Made by a program: the position numbers and the translations under genes. A stretch of DNA of 64,000 bases from an uncultured Lactobacillus sp. (GTDB lineage Bacteria > Bacillota > Bacilli > Lactobacillales > Lactobacillaceae): positions 39,059-103,058 of the forward strand of contig CAMLHK010000003.1 of assembly GCA_946479925.1 (NCBI GenBank). Direction: 5' to 3'. The notes below the pieces were generated by a model. It saw only the letters and a program-made list of their open reading frames with translations. It ran no database searches and had not been told where the DNA came from. Of the stretch, positions 56,007 to 63,740 are shown in pieces (position 1 is the first letter of the stretch; each line of letters begins with the position of its first letter).

Positions 56007-56751
56007 GTGCTATCTCAAAAATTTGTTCATCAATAAAATCAAAACTTGTAAATGTCTGGTTGATTAGCCTTAGTTCCTTTGAATGAAGAAATGGCTCCTT
56101 TTGCCAAAAGCTTGCAGAGTTGGTCACACCATTTCTTTCACCTACAAACAATAAATGTGTGGCAGAATTTAATTTTTGCCAAGCGTTAACGACTTTTTCA
56201 TCACTGTTGCCAAAATTAGGTGCCCAGGAGCAAATTATTAAATCGACATCATTAAATTGATTGACAGCTGTTACAGCATCATAATTACTAACAGGCACAA
56301 ATGCTTTAACGCCAGTGTTTGAAGTCTTTGACCAATTAAAATTATCCGTGACCGTCATTTTAACGCCTACTTGTGACAAAGCTTTACTCCAATAGCCGTT
56401 ACCTGCCATTATTTCTAACGCAGTGTTAACTTTTAGCTGATCTTTAATTACTTGGGCTGTTTCTAGATTTGGAATTGACCATAGGCCAAACTTAATTGCT
56501 AAAAATTGCCGGGTATTATTTAGCAGCTGATTAATCGTTTTAAAATCTTCTATTTGATCCCTAGAATTAAATTTGTGGCAAATTTCCTCAGCAATATCGG
56601 GTAAAAACCCCAGCTTTTCTGGTGCTCTTTTTAAAACCTGCTTTTGCCTTATGGTAGCAACAATATTATTAATTTCCTCTACTTGTTGATGCACAGACTC
56701 AATAATAAGTCTGGCATCCAATTGGTTAATTTTACTTAAAAAATCTGTCAT
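55996..56751 (-). CDS. SAM-dependent methyltransferase-like protein
   Basis: A 251-residue protein. The N-terminal ~90 residues are helical and unrecognised. The C-terminal part has the SAM-binding pattern ALEIMAGNGYWSKALSQVG (motif I), MTVTDNFNW and DLIICSWAPNFG. The substrate is unknown. ATG 56751 is preferred over a TTG two codons earlier because TAGGTA sits eight bases before it. It overlaps the MacB-like gene by 11 bases and is divergent from lepB. Confidence 0.65.
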   Translation of the reverse strand: MTDFLSKINQLDARLIIESVHQQVEEINNIVATIRQKQVLKRAPEKLGFLPDIAEEICHKFNSRDQIEDFKTINQLLNNTRQFLAIKFGLWSIPNLETAQVIKDQLKVNTALEIMAGNGYWSKALSQVGVKMTVTDNFNWSKTSNTGVKAFVPVSNYDAVTAVNQFNDVDLIICSWAPNFGNSDEKVVNAWQKLNSATHLLFVGERNGVTNSASFWQKEPFLHSKELRLINQTFTSFDFIDEQIFEIAHEI

Positions 56752-56835
56752 TATCAAATACCTATAATGATTTTAACATTCAAACGACCAGATTTCAGTT
56801 ATAATAAAGAGTAACATGAAAAAGGAGAATATTTT

Positions 56836-57414
56836 ATGGCAAAAAAAGTTACAAAAAACCAAGACGAAGAGGAAGAAAGCTTAGGCAAATTTATTCTTGA
56901 TGTTGTTATAATGATGGCAGTAATTTTGGGAGTTTTCTTTGTTTTATTCCATTTCGTACTTTCTAATGATAGAGTTTCAGGGCCATCGATGCAACCAACG
57001 TTTGAAGATAATGATCGTTTAATCGCTGTCCGCCATTTCACTCCCAAGCGCAATGACGTGGTAGTGCTGCTTGCTCCAAAAGCTGCAAATGATACCCCTG
57101 GTGCTTATTACATCAAACGCATCATTGGTTTACCGGGTGATAAGCTGGTTTCCAAGAATGATAAGATGTACGTCAATGGTAAGCTCTTACCTGAGCCTTA
57201 TCTAGAAAATCATTTTAAAAAAGCTAATAATGCTCAAGGACAGACGTATACGACCAATTTTACTTATAAAGTCCCTAAGGGTTATTATTGGGTAATGGGT
57301 GATCACCGCGATATATCTAAGGATTCGCATATGTTTGGACCTGTTAAAAGACAGAATCTGATTGGTAAAGTCAAATTCAGGTATTGGCCATTTAATAAAA
57401 TTCAAGGTTTTTAA
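56836..57414 (+). CDS. lepB: Signal peptidase I
   Basis: Membrane serine protease of 192 residues that removes signal peptides from secreted proteins. An acidic N-terminal tail is followed by one membrane helix (about 18-42). The catalytic Ser is S51 (SGPSMQPTF) and the Lys is K94 (YYIKRIIGLPGD); WVMGDHRDISKDSHMFGPV is box E. An AAAGGAGA ribosome site and TATAAT at 56800-56805 lie upstream. Confidence 0.95.
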   Translation: MAKKVTKNQDEEEESLGKFILDVVIMMAVILGVFFVLFHFVLSNDRVSGPSMQPTFEDNDRLIAVRHFTPKRNDVVVLLAPKAANDTPGAYYIKRIIGLPGDKLVSKNDKMYVNGKLLPEPYLENHFKKANNAQGQTYTTNFTYKVPKGYYWVMGDHRDISKDSHMFGPVKRQNLIGKVKFRYWPFNKIQGF

Positions 57415-57476
57415 CTTTAATTTTCTTTGAATTTTAGTATTTTTCCGTTAAAATAAATTGTAAAGGAGAATTTAAT

Positions 57477-57668
57477 ATGAATCAGCAGTTAGAGGAATTA
57501 TCCGATGCAATTATTGACTTTCAAGTCAAACATCATGTTACTGATACGGATTTAGCTTTTGCTAGTCATTTGTCAGTTGAAAAGATTCATGCGATGAAAA
57601 CTGGTGAAGGTGAATTTACTCCTGAAGAAATCAATCAGCTGTATGATTACCTTGCTGCGAATCATTGA
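57477..57668 (+). CDS. LBP_cg2779-type small protein
   Basis: A 63-residue cytoplasmic protein: helical, with a helix-turn-helix-like centre (TDTDLAFASHLSVEKIHAMKTGEGEFTPEEINQLYDYL). It resembles small proteins of unknown function found across lactobacilli under the name LBP_cg2779 family, as I recall them. AAAGGAG precedes the ATG and a terminator follows. It could be a small DNA-binding regulator; that is inference. Confidence 0.8.
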   Translation: MNQQLEELSDAIIDFQVKHHVTDTDLAFASHLSVEKIHAMKTGEGEFTPEEINQLYDYLAANH

Positions 57669-57686
57669 AAAGTTTGTTATAAATAT

Positions 57687-57728
57687 AGCCTGCAATTCGT
57701 CTTAGTTAATTGCAGGCTTTTATTTTTA
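57687..57728 (+). terminator. Terminator after the small protein gene
   Basis: Stem AGCCTGCAATT / AATTGCAGGCT with a ten-base loop, followed by TTTATTTTT. Confidence 0.88.
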
Positions 57729-57742
57729 GTAAATTTAGAAGA

Positions 57743-57892
57743 ATGCTCATTATAGGACTAGTTGTAGTAATTATTCTACTTTTGACAACTTTAATAACTA
57801 AAAGCATTGTTGCTTTGACTTTCATCGTTTTTTGTCTTTTATCTGGTTTAACATTTTTATTATTTGTCTCATGGCTCTTTTTTGGCTGTTAA
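57743..57892 (+). CDS. Possible small hydrophobic peptide
   Basis: A 49-residue frame with two hydrophobic stretches (LIIGLVVVIILLLTTLI and ALTFIVFCLLSGLTFLLFV). It lies between two strong terminators and has only a weak ribosome site (AGAAGA next to the ATG), with no obvious promoter of its own. It could be a real small membrane protein or a chance frame in AT-rich DNA. Confidence 0.3.
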   Translation: MLIIGLVVVIILLLTTLITKSIVALTFIVFCLLSGLTFLLFVSWLFFGC

Positions 57893-57923
57893 AAAGACGC
57901 TAAAAAATTTTTTAGCGTCTTTT
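57891..57923. terminator. Bidirectional terminator
   Basis: Uninterrupted palindrome of arms AAAAGACGCTAAAAAA and TTTTTTAGCGTCTTTT. Closes the plus-strand small gene region and the minus-strand ABC module. Confidence 0.9.
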
Positions 57924-57936
57924 AGTATGCCTATTT

Positions 57937-58773
57937 TTATTTACCTTCCCTTGCCTCAAAAAACTTACTGAAAAGAATGGTGTCAAAAAACCAAAACAAT
58001 ATGTTAATTATAAGCATTAATAATAATGCTATAGCTAAATCATCATTTGTACCTGTGGTTTCTCCCATCATAAACCTAAACGGAAACGAAATTATTTGTA
58101 GGCCAATACTGGCTTTGATTGCAAGCCAGGCAACTAAAATAATGACTAAAACGGCAATTATTCGAAAATAAGCTTTGCTGAGCGCTTGCGGTAGATAGTC
58201 TAAAAGTGCACGACTGGAGTAATTTAAAAAGCTGATTATGAAGTAACCAAAAAATGCGCAAAGAATAACCATCATAAGTGCACCAAAGAAATTAAACATA
58301 ATCTCTAAGTCAACTTGTTGCAAATGTCTTCCAATATCAGCAAACATTTCGATTAGGGAGTTATGAAACTGACTATCAAAAGTAAAAGTAATAACACTTA
58401 AAATTAGCGTACAGATAATTTCCAATATTACAAAGAAAAGTAAGGCAGCAAATGAACTTAAAATGTTATCAAAGTAGAACTTTTTATCATCAATTGGTAT
58501 TAAGCGCCAAGTCTGGTTACCACTCACTCTTTCATTTTGAAAACAGGTAGTTAAATAAAAGATTCCAGTGAACAGCCATGCTTGTACAATAAAAATAGCT
58601 AGCCATAATGTAAAAAAGTTAGAAAAAATTTGTCTGTTGATATAAACGTGGCCGTTATTAAAATTGAAAAAAGTCATCGCAAATGAGGCAACAGTCTGGA
58701 TAATTAGCAGAAGAGAGATCCATTTAGTTTTCAACCTAAAGAGTACGGTAAAATAACGATTAAAAATTGCCAT
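57937..58773 (-). CDS. ABC-type membrane permease, paralogue 1 (single-permease module)
   Basis: A 278-residue membrane protein with about six helices. It shares with three proteins at 59986-62597 the block GNQTWRLIPIDDKKFYFDNILSS (near 85) and SFLNYSSRALLDYLPQA (near 185). It is the last gene of a gntR-ATPase-permease unit in which each start overlaps the preceding stop (TAATG), so all three are translationally coupled. Probably the membrane half of the exporter; the substrate is unknown. Confidence 0.75.
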   Translation of the reverse strand: MAIFNRYFTVLFRLKTKWISLLLIIQTVASFAMTFFNFNNGHVYINRQIFSNFFTLWLAIFIVQAWLFTGIFYLTTCFQNERVSGNQTWRLIPIDDKKFYFDNILSSFAALLFFVILEIICTLILSVITFTFDSQFHNSLIEMFADIGRHLQQVDLEIMFNFFGALMMVILCAFFGYFIISFLNYSSRALLDYLPQALSKAYFRIIAVLVIILVAWLAIKASIGLQIISFPFRFMMGETTGTNDDLAIALLLMLIINILFWFFDTILFSKFFEAREGK

Positions 58774-59480
58774 TATTCCTCCTCCTCTCTCTGGTAAAAG
58801 CTTTCATAAAAATCTTCTACTGTCTGGTTATCCGCTCTAATCTCTTCAGTTGATTTATGCATGCAAATTGTCTTATTTTTGATAATGACAACTTCATCGA
58901 GAACGGCCGCAATTTCATTGACAAAATGGTCAGAAATTAGAATTGTGGACTTTTCCTGCTTCCATAAGATGATCGATTTGATAATTTTTTTACGAGCCAT
59001 AGCATCAATTCCGGAAAAGGGCTCATCCAGAAGATACAAGTCCGTTTTTCTGGAAAAAGTTAACGCAATAACCAACTTCTCTTTCATACCCTTTGATAAT
59101 TCAGATAAGCGCAGATCAGAAGCTAAATTCATGAATTTTCTTAACTGCTCAAATTGTTTTAGACTAAAATCATGGTATAAAATTTGGTAAAACTTGACGA
59201 TTTCATTAATTTTAACAGAGTTAGAAAATCCAGTTAAGCCATCAGTAAAAGAAAGATGCTCTTTTCTGTCAGCCTCTTTAGTAAAACCAGCAACTTTAAC
59301 AGTACCATGGTAATTTTTGGCAACTCCGCTGATAATTCTCATTAAAGTGGTTTTACCCGCACCGTTTTCGCCCAAAAGAGCGACAATTTTTCCCGGTTTG
59401 AGTGTTAAATTTAAATCAGTAATAATTTTTTTCTGGTTCTTTTTGTAAACCAAATCGGTTATTTCTAAAGGGTTTGCCAT
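58773..59480 (-). CDS. ABC transporter ATP-binding protein (single-permease module)
   Basis: A 235-residue ABC ATPase: Walker A LLGENGAGKTTLM (near 34), signature region LRLSELSKGMKEKLVIALTFSR (LSKGM in place of LSGGQ), Walker B DLYLLDEPFSGIDAMARK and H-loop ILISDHFVNE. The LSKGMKEKL signature is typical of YtrB/EcsA-like ATPases next to GntR regulators. It is closely similar to the ATPase at 62597. Start and stop overlap with its neighbours by one base. Confidence 0.92.
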   Translation of the reverse strand: MANPLEITDLVYKKNQKKIITDLNLTLKPGKIVALLGENGAGKTTLMRIISGVAKNYHGTVKVAGFTKEADRKEHLSFTDGLTGFSNSVKINEIVKFYQILYHDFSLKQFEQLRKFMNLASDLRLSELSKGMKEKLVIALTFSRKTDLYLLDEPFSGIDAMARKKIIKSIILWKQEKSTILISDHFVNEIAAVLDEVVIIKNKTICMHKSTEEIRADNQTVEDFYESFYQREEEE

Positions 59481-59845
59481 TATTCACGCTCCTCTTTAAG
59501 ATATTCAGATAAAGATATGAGAATTTGTTCGTCAGATACTCCTAAAGAATTCATACTATGTACAAACTTATCTAGTTCCGCATTAATTAGTTCCCTTTTT
59601 GTTTTATCAAGTAAAGTAGTATCTTCAGTGACAAAATTACCTTCTCCCCTCTTGGTGTACAAAATACCTTCAAAATTCATCTGTTGTAAAGCACGTTGCA
59701 CCGTGTTGACATTAACAGTGAGTTGCACTGCCAGTTCACGTACAGAAGGGATTTTTTTACCTGGCTTTAATTTACCGGTAATTATTTGTCGATATAGGTA
59801 TTGCTTAATTTGTAAGTAAATGGGAATGTTATCTTTAAATTCCAC
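59480..59845 (-). CDS. GntR-family regulator, YtrA type (single-permease module)
   Basis: A 121-residue regulator. The winged helix (about 1-70) reads IYLQIKQYLYRQIITGKLKPGKKIPSVRELAVQLTVNVNTVQRALQQM, and a short helical dimerisation tail follows, as in YtrA proteins that repress their own ABC operon in response to cell-envelope stress. It is similar in sequence to the regulator at 63311. A shared 13-bp motif lies 30-43 bases before its start codon. Confidence 0.92.
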   Translation of the reverse strand: MEFKDNIPIYLQIKQYLYRQIITGKLKPGKKIPSVRELAVQLTVNVNTVQRALQQMNFEGILYTKRGEGNFVTEDTTLLDKTKRELINAELDKFVHSMNSLGVSDEQILISLSEYLKEERE

Positions 59846-59875
59846 AAGTCCACCATCCTTTGGCCGTAATACACC

Positions 59876-59888
59876 TATAATACACTAT
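59876..59888. promoter_or_regulatory. GntR operator motif (single-permease module)
   Basis: TATAATACACTAT, identical to 63690-63702 upstream of the other GntR gene. The octamer TAATACAC is also repeated directly just before it (from 59867), giving two spaced copies. Candidate YtrA-type autoregulatory operator. Confidence 0.5.
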
Positions 59889-59985
59889 CATAAACTAGAT
59901 TGATTTTTTCCGCAAACCTTTTAACATTTGTAGTTAAACTACTTTTTGTAAATAGTTGGTAAGTTTCTACTTTTTATTAGTAACC

Positions 59986-60825
59986 CTACTTATGTTCAGT
60001 TGCTTCATAAAAATGATTGATTAGGAAAATATTGCTGCTCAATAAAATAAGATCGCTAATTGCGTTTGCCAAAATTGCAAAAGGTAAACTACTAGAAAGA
60101 TTAAGTCCATAATTAGTCGGATGAATCACTGATAAAAGAACTTGGTAAACAAAGATATTTTGAATTTTAAAGAAAAACCAGATTAAGCCGAAGATTATGA
60201 CTATGTGTAATACTTTCACAACTGCGCCATTAATGTTTGCAGGGACAAAATCTAGTATTGCGCGGCTGGCAAAATTAAAGAAACTGATAACAAAATATAA
60301 AAAGAAACAACTTAAAATAGCTAAAACGATCGTACCAAGTATTATCCAGAATACATTAATGTCAAGAGTGCGTTGAATGCTTTTTAATAAATCGCGGAAA
60401 AAGTATACAACAGGCTTGTCGGTCAGATACGATGAAAACAGTAATATCATTACTGTGACGAATTCAAGTACAATAAAGTAAATAAAAGATACGAACGTGC
60501 TTAATACATTAACAAGATAAAATTGCCCATCGCTTATGGCTGCTAAGCGCCAAGTTTGACTGCGGTTAAATTTCTCGCTCTGTAATGGCGTAATAAAATA
60601 AACGAAAAATATGACAAAAAAGGCCAAGAAGACAAAATATAATGCCCATTCCGGTAAAATTCCGACATTGTTTTGGGGATTTTTGCGGATATGCCAATTT
60701 ATCACTTCATAATAAGTAAAAAAGGCACATACAAGAGCTGCAATTATCTGGAAAAAAAGTAATATGTGTAATTTTTTAATTTTAATTTTAAATAGTCTAT
60801 TAAATAATCTGCTAAATTCTGTCAT
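59986..60825 (-). CDS. ABC-type membrane permease, paralogue 2
   Basis: A 279-residue protein with about six helices, sharing the blocks FNRSQTWRLAAISDGQFYLVNVLS and SFFNFASRAILDFVPA with its three paralogues. I start at ATG 60825 because AAGGGG precedes it and the N-terminus then aligns (MTEFSRLFNRLFK against MTSFKNLFGRFF). It is the last of three tandem permease genes behind the upstream ATPase. Confidence 0.75.
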   Translation of the reverse strand: MTEFSRLFNRLFKIKIKKLHILLFFQIIAALVCAFFTYYEVINWHIRKNPQNNVGILPEWALYFVFLAFFVIFFVYFITPLQSEKFNRSQTWRLAAISDGQFYLVNVLSTFVSFIYFIVLEFVTVMILLFSSYLTDKPVVYFFRDLLKSIQRTLDINVFWIILGTIVLAILSCFFLYFVISFFNFASRAILDFVPANINGAVVKVLHIVIIFGLIWFFFKIQNIFVYQVLLSVIHPTNYGLNLSSSLPFAILANAISDLILLSSNIFLINHFYEATEHK

Positions 60826-60902
60826 TTGGGACCCCTTATTTTTTATTTTTGCTCGATGACAAATTGTCACTGATATAAATTGGTACTATGCCTCTACTTT
60901 AT

Positions 60903-61730
60903 TTACTCTGCTTCAAAGAAATACTTAAATAAACAGATATTAATAACGTACATTATTAAATTAACAACTACAACAATTAAATTAAGATAGGGTAAAGTGT
61001 TGTTGTAAGCCGGATTTAAGTTTAAAAAATGCAAAAGGCTGCCTAAAAATTGGTCGACAAAAATTTTTTCTACTTTGGTAAAAAGCCAGGCTATTACGAT
61101 AACAATAAAAATATGTAATAGTTTGACAATTAATCCGTTTGAAGCTACAGGAAGATAATCCATGATCGCTTTACTGGAAAAATTTAAAAAGCTGATCAAT
61201 AACGAAATGAAAAGGCAACATAAAAGTAAGAGTAACATGATATCAAAAATTAAACGAATTGTATTCAGATCAAAATTTGGTCTAAATTGCTTAAACATTC
61301 TTTCGCATGATTTACGAAAAGCCTTGTCCATAAAAAATGAAACAATTAGTAAGATCCCTGCAACAATAATGTCAAGAAAAATGAAATAGAAAAAAGTAAT
61401 AAACGAGCTTAAACTATTAGCAATATAAAATTTTTCATCAGTGATTGCAGTTAAACGCCAAGTTTGACTCCGATTAATTCGCTCATTTTTGACAGCCATA
61501 TAAATAAAAAAGAAAATGATAAAAAAGACATTCAATAGACAAAAACCCGTTAGCCAATCAGGTAAAAGTTCAGTGTAAAGATTTAAAAATTCACCAAACT
61601 CACCTGTACCAATCAGCAGCCCAAAAACAGAAAATGCTAAGGCACCAACTAATTGTATAATTAAAAATGAATAAACTTTCTTGGCTTTTTCTACAAAGAA
61701 TCTGCCAAACAAATTTTTAAAAGATGTCAT
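60903..61730 (-). CDS. ABC-type membrane permease, paralogue 3
   Basis: A 275-residue protein with about six helices. Shared blocks: INRSQTWRLTAITDEKFYIANSLSS and SFLNFSSKAIMDYLPVA. AAAGGA precedes the ATG. It is the middle gene of the three-permease run. The upstream spacer (61731-61787) carries a tandem 14-bp repeat. Confidence 0.75.
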   Translation of the reverse strand: MTSFKNLFGRFFVEKAKKVYSFLIIQLVGALAFSVFGLLIGTGEFGEFLNLYTELLPDWLTGFCLLNVFFIIFFFIYMAVKNERINRSQTWRLTAITDEKFYIANSLSSFITFFYFIFLDIIVAGILLIVSFFMDKAFRKSCERMFKQFRPNFDLNTIRLIFDIMLLLLLCCLFISLLISFLNFSSKAIMDYLPVASNGLIVKLLHIFIVIVIAWLFTKVEKIFVDQFLGSLLHFLNLNPAYNNTLPYLNLIVVVVNLIMYVINICLFKYFFEAE

Positions 61731-61748
61731 GCTTTTCCTTTCTGCTAT

Positions 61749-61776
61749 GAAAATATTGAAACGAAAATATTGAAAC
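61749..61776. repeat. Perfect 14-bp tandem duplication
   Basis: GAAAATATTGAAAC occurs twice head to tail (61749-61762 and 61763-61776) in the spacer between permease paralogues 4 and 3. Confidence 0.9.
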
Positions 61777-61787
61777 AGTATTAGGTT

Positions 61788-62597
61788 TTACTTCTCTCCT
61801 GCTTCAAAAAAGTGATTGATTAAGAAGACGTTAATGCCAAGTATTATTAAATCAATAATAAACATCATTAATACCACTGATTCCAATCCCGCAAGACCTG
61901 TAGATCTTAGTAAAAGTATATTGATAATATAGTTTGCAAAGACACTATAGAGCCTAACTAGTAATCCTACCAAGACGATAATTATAAATATGCGCACAAA
62001 AGAAATTAGAATATGACTTGATGCATGTGGTAAAAAGTCTAAGATTGCTTGACTGGAAAAGTTAAGAAAACTAACCAAAAAGTAAAGAAAAAGACAAGTA
62101 AAAATTAGTAGTAACATAATGCCAATAAAATCAAAAATTGCAGTACTGTTTAAATCAACTTCAAACTGTAAATTTTTGCCAAATTTAGAATTAGTAAATA
62201 TTGATAAAAATAAAAAACAAATTGCAATTAACACATCTAAGAGCACAAAATAAACCAATGAAACAAATGAACTTAAGATATTGGCAACATAAAACTTGCC
62301 ATCACTGATTGGTGCTAAACGCCAGGTTTGATTTCTATTTAACCGTTCATTTTCAACTACAGTTAAAATGAACAAAATCGGTCCGAACAAGAAAGTTAAT
62401 GATGCAAACAGTGCCATCCATCCTGGTAAAAACTCGAGATTATTGTTCGAATTAAAGTGAAATCTGCCAGAATAAAAACTAAAATAAGTAAAGAATGCTG
62501 AAGCTAGAGAACTAATGAATTGCAGAATAACTAAAAGATAAACATTTTTGACTTTTTTCTGCAGTAACTTTTCAAACAAATGATTGAAAACGTTCAT
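61788..62597 (-). CDS. ABC-type membrane permease, paralogue 4
   Basis: A 269-residue protein with about six helices. Shared blocks: LNRNQTWRLAPISDGKFYVANILSS and SFLNFSSQAILDFLPHA. It overlaps the ATPase stop by one base (TAATG), so it is the permease directly coupled to the ATPase at 62597. The two paralogues downstream may be alternative or additional membrane subunits. Confidence 0.77.
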   Translation of the reverse strand: MNVFNHLFEKLLQKKVKNVYLLVILQFISSLASAFFTYFSFYSGRFHFNSNNNLEFLPGWMALFASLTFLFGPILFILTVVENERLNRNQTWRLAPISDGKFYVANILSSFVSLVYFVLLDVLIAICFLFLSIFTNSKFGKNLQFEVDLNSTAIFDFIGIMLLLIFTCLFLYFLVSFLNFSSQAILDFLPHASSHILISFVRIFIIIVLVGLLVRLYSVFANYIINILLLRSTGLAGLESVVLMMFIIDLIILGINVFLINHFFEAGEK

Positions 62598-63301
62598 TAT
62601 TCCTCCTCCGCATCGTATAAACCTTCATAATAATCTTCAACACTTTTATGATGTTCGCGGATTTCCTCAGTAGATTTGTGCGTGTAAATAGTTTTATCTT
62701 TGATAATAACGATTTCGTCAAGCATACTGGCTATTTCGTTGACAAAATGATCTGAAACAAGAATCGTTGAATTTTCCGGTTTCCATAAAATGATCGAATT
62801 AATTATTTTTTTGCGCGCCATGGCATCAATCCCCGAAAAGGGCTCGTCTAATAAATAAAGGTCAACTTCGCGCGAAAATGCCAGGGCAATGATTAACTTT
62901 TCTTTCATTCCTTTGGACATTTCAGATAAGCGCATCTCTGAATCTAATTTCATAAACTGACGCAACTGTTCAAATTGATTTTGATCAAAATCTTGATAGA
63001 TGACCTTATAAAATTTAACAATTTCTTTGATTTTCGTTGAATTAGCAAAACCCGTTAATCCATCAGTAAAAGACAGATGTGCTTTTCTTTCTGCAACATT
63101 ATTCTCGCCTGATATATTAACTGTCCCGTGATAGTTTTTGGCCATGCCACTGATGATGCGCATTAAAGTTGTCTTCCCAGCACCATTCTCACCTAGAAGG
63201 GCTACAATTTTTCCCGGTTGTAAATTTAAATTGATATTATCCAAAATTGTTTTTAAATTTTTCTTGTAAGTTAGATCTCTTATTTCCAATAGATTTTCCA
63301 T
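62597..63301 (-). CDS. ABC transporter ATP-binding protein (three-permease module)
   Basis: A 234-residue ABC ATPase with Walker A LLGENGAGKTTLM, signature LSEMSKGMKEKLIIALAFSR, Walker B DLYLLDEPFSGIDAMARK and H-loop ILVSDHFVNE. It is a clear paralogue of the ATPase at 58773, with whole blocks identical (KIVALLGENGAGKTTLMRI, AHLSFTDGLTGFANS). It follows the GntR gene by nine bases. Confidence 0.92.
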   Translation of the reverse strand: MENLLEIRDLTYKKNLKTILDNINLNLQPGKIVALLGENGAGKTTLMRIISGMAKNYHGTVNISGENNVAERKAHLSFTDGLTGFANSTKIKEIVKFYKVIYQDFDQNQFEQLRQFMKLDSEMRLSEMSKGMKEKLIIALAFSREVDLYLLDEPFSGIDAMARKKIINSIILWKPENSTILVSDHFVNEIASMLDEIVIIKDKTIYTHKSTEEIREHHKSVEDYYEGLYDAEEE

Positions 63302-63310
63302 TTTTAACTC

Positions 63311-63664
63311 CTACTTTAAGTGTTCAGTTAAAATTAAATTAAGCTGTATCGTTGAAACCCCTATGGCTTTCATATTATGCACAAATTTACTTTGTTCAGA
63401 TTTGATAATGTCTTTTTTAATTTTTTCCAGTAATTTTTTATCATTAGTCACAAAATTACCCTCTCCTCTTTTAGTAATTAAAAGCCCTGATGTAGTCATT
63501 TGTTTGAGCGCTTTTTGAATAGTGTTCACGTTGACCATTAGATGGGTTGCCAAATTACGGACAGAGGGAATTTTCTGACTGGGTTTAAGTTTTCCGGTAA
63601 TTATTTGGCGACATAAATCTTCTTGGATTTGAACATATATCGGCCTATCATCTTTAAACTTCAT
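63311..63664 (-). CDS. GntR-family regulator, YtrA type (three-permease module)
   Basis: A 117-residue paralogue of the regulator at 59480. The winged helix reads IYVQIQEDLCRQIITGKLKPSQKIPSVRNLATHLMVNVNTIQKALKQM, followed by a short helical tail. GAGGGGAAAT precedes the ATG. A perfect 7-6-7 inverted repeat lies immediately upstream, overlapping the expected transcription start. First gene of the five-gene ABC unit. Confidence 0.92.
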   Translation of the reverse strand: MKFKDDRPIYVQIQEDLCRQIITGKLKPSQKIPSVRNLATHLMVNVNTIQKALKQMTTSGLLITKRGEGNFVTNDKKLLEKIKKDIIKSEQSKFVHNMKAIGVSTIQLNLILTEHLK

Positions 63665-63678
63665 ATTTCCCCTCTAAC

Positions 63679-63732
63679 TGTATTACATTTATAATACACT
63701 ATAATATTACAATAAACTTAAAAGTTATGCAA
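63679..63732 (-). promoter_or_regulatory. Promoter and operator of the three-permease ABC module
   Basis: Read leftward: -35 TTGCAT (63732-63727), a 17-base spacer and -10 TAATAT (63709-63704). It is followed by the inverted repeat TGTATTA (63679-63685)/TAATACA (63692-63698), which covers the transcription start. The 13-bp TATAATACACTAT within it (63690-63702) also occurs before the other GntR gene. Confidence 0.6.
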
Positions 63733-63740
63733 TTAATTAC

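Noticed and set aside
56816-56838. Upstream overlapping ATG in the lepB leader (ATGAAAAAGGAG)
   Set aside because: It is out of frame with lepB, overlaps the ribosome site, and its own ribosome site is poor; probably chance.
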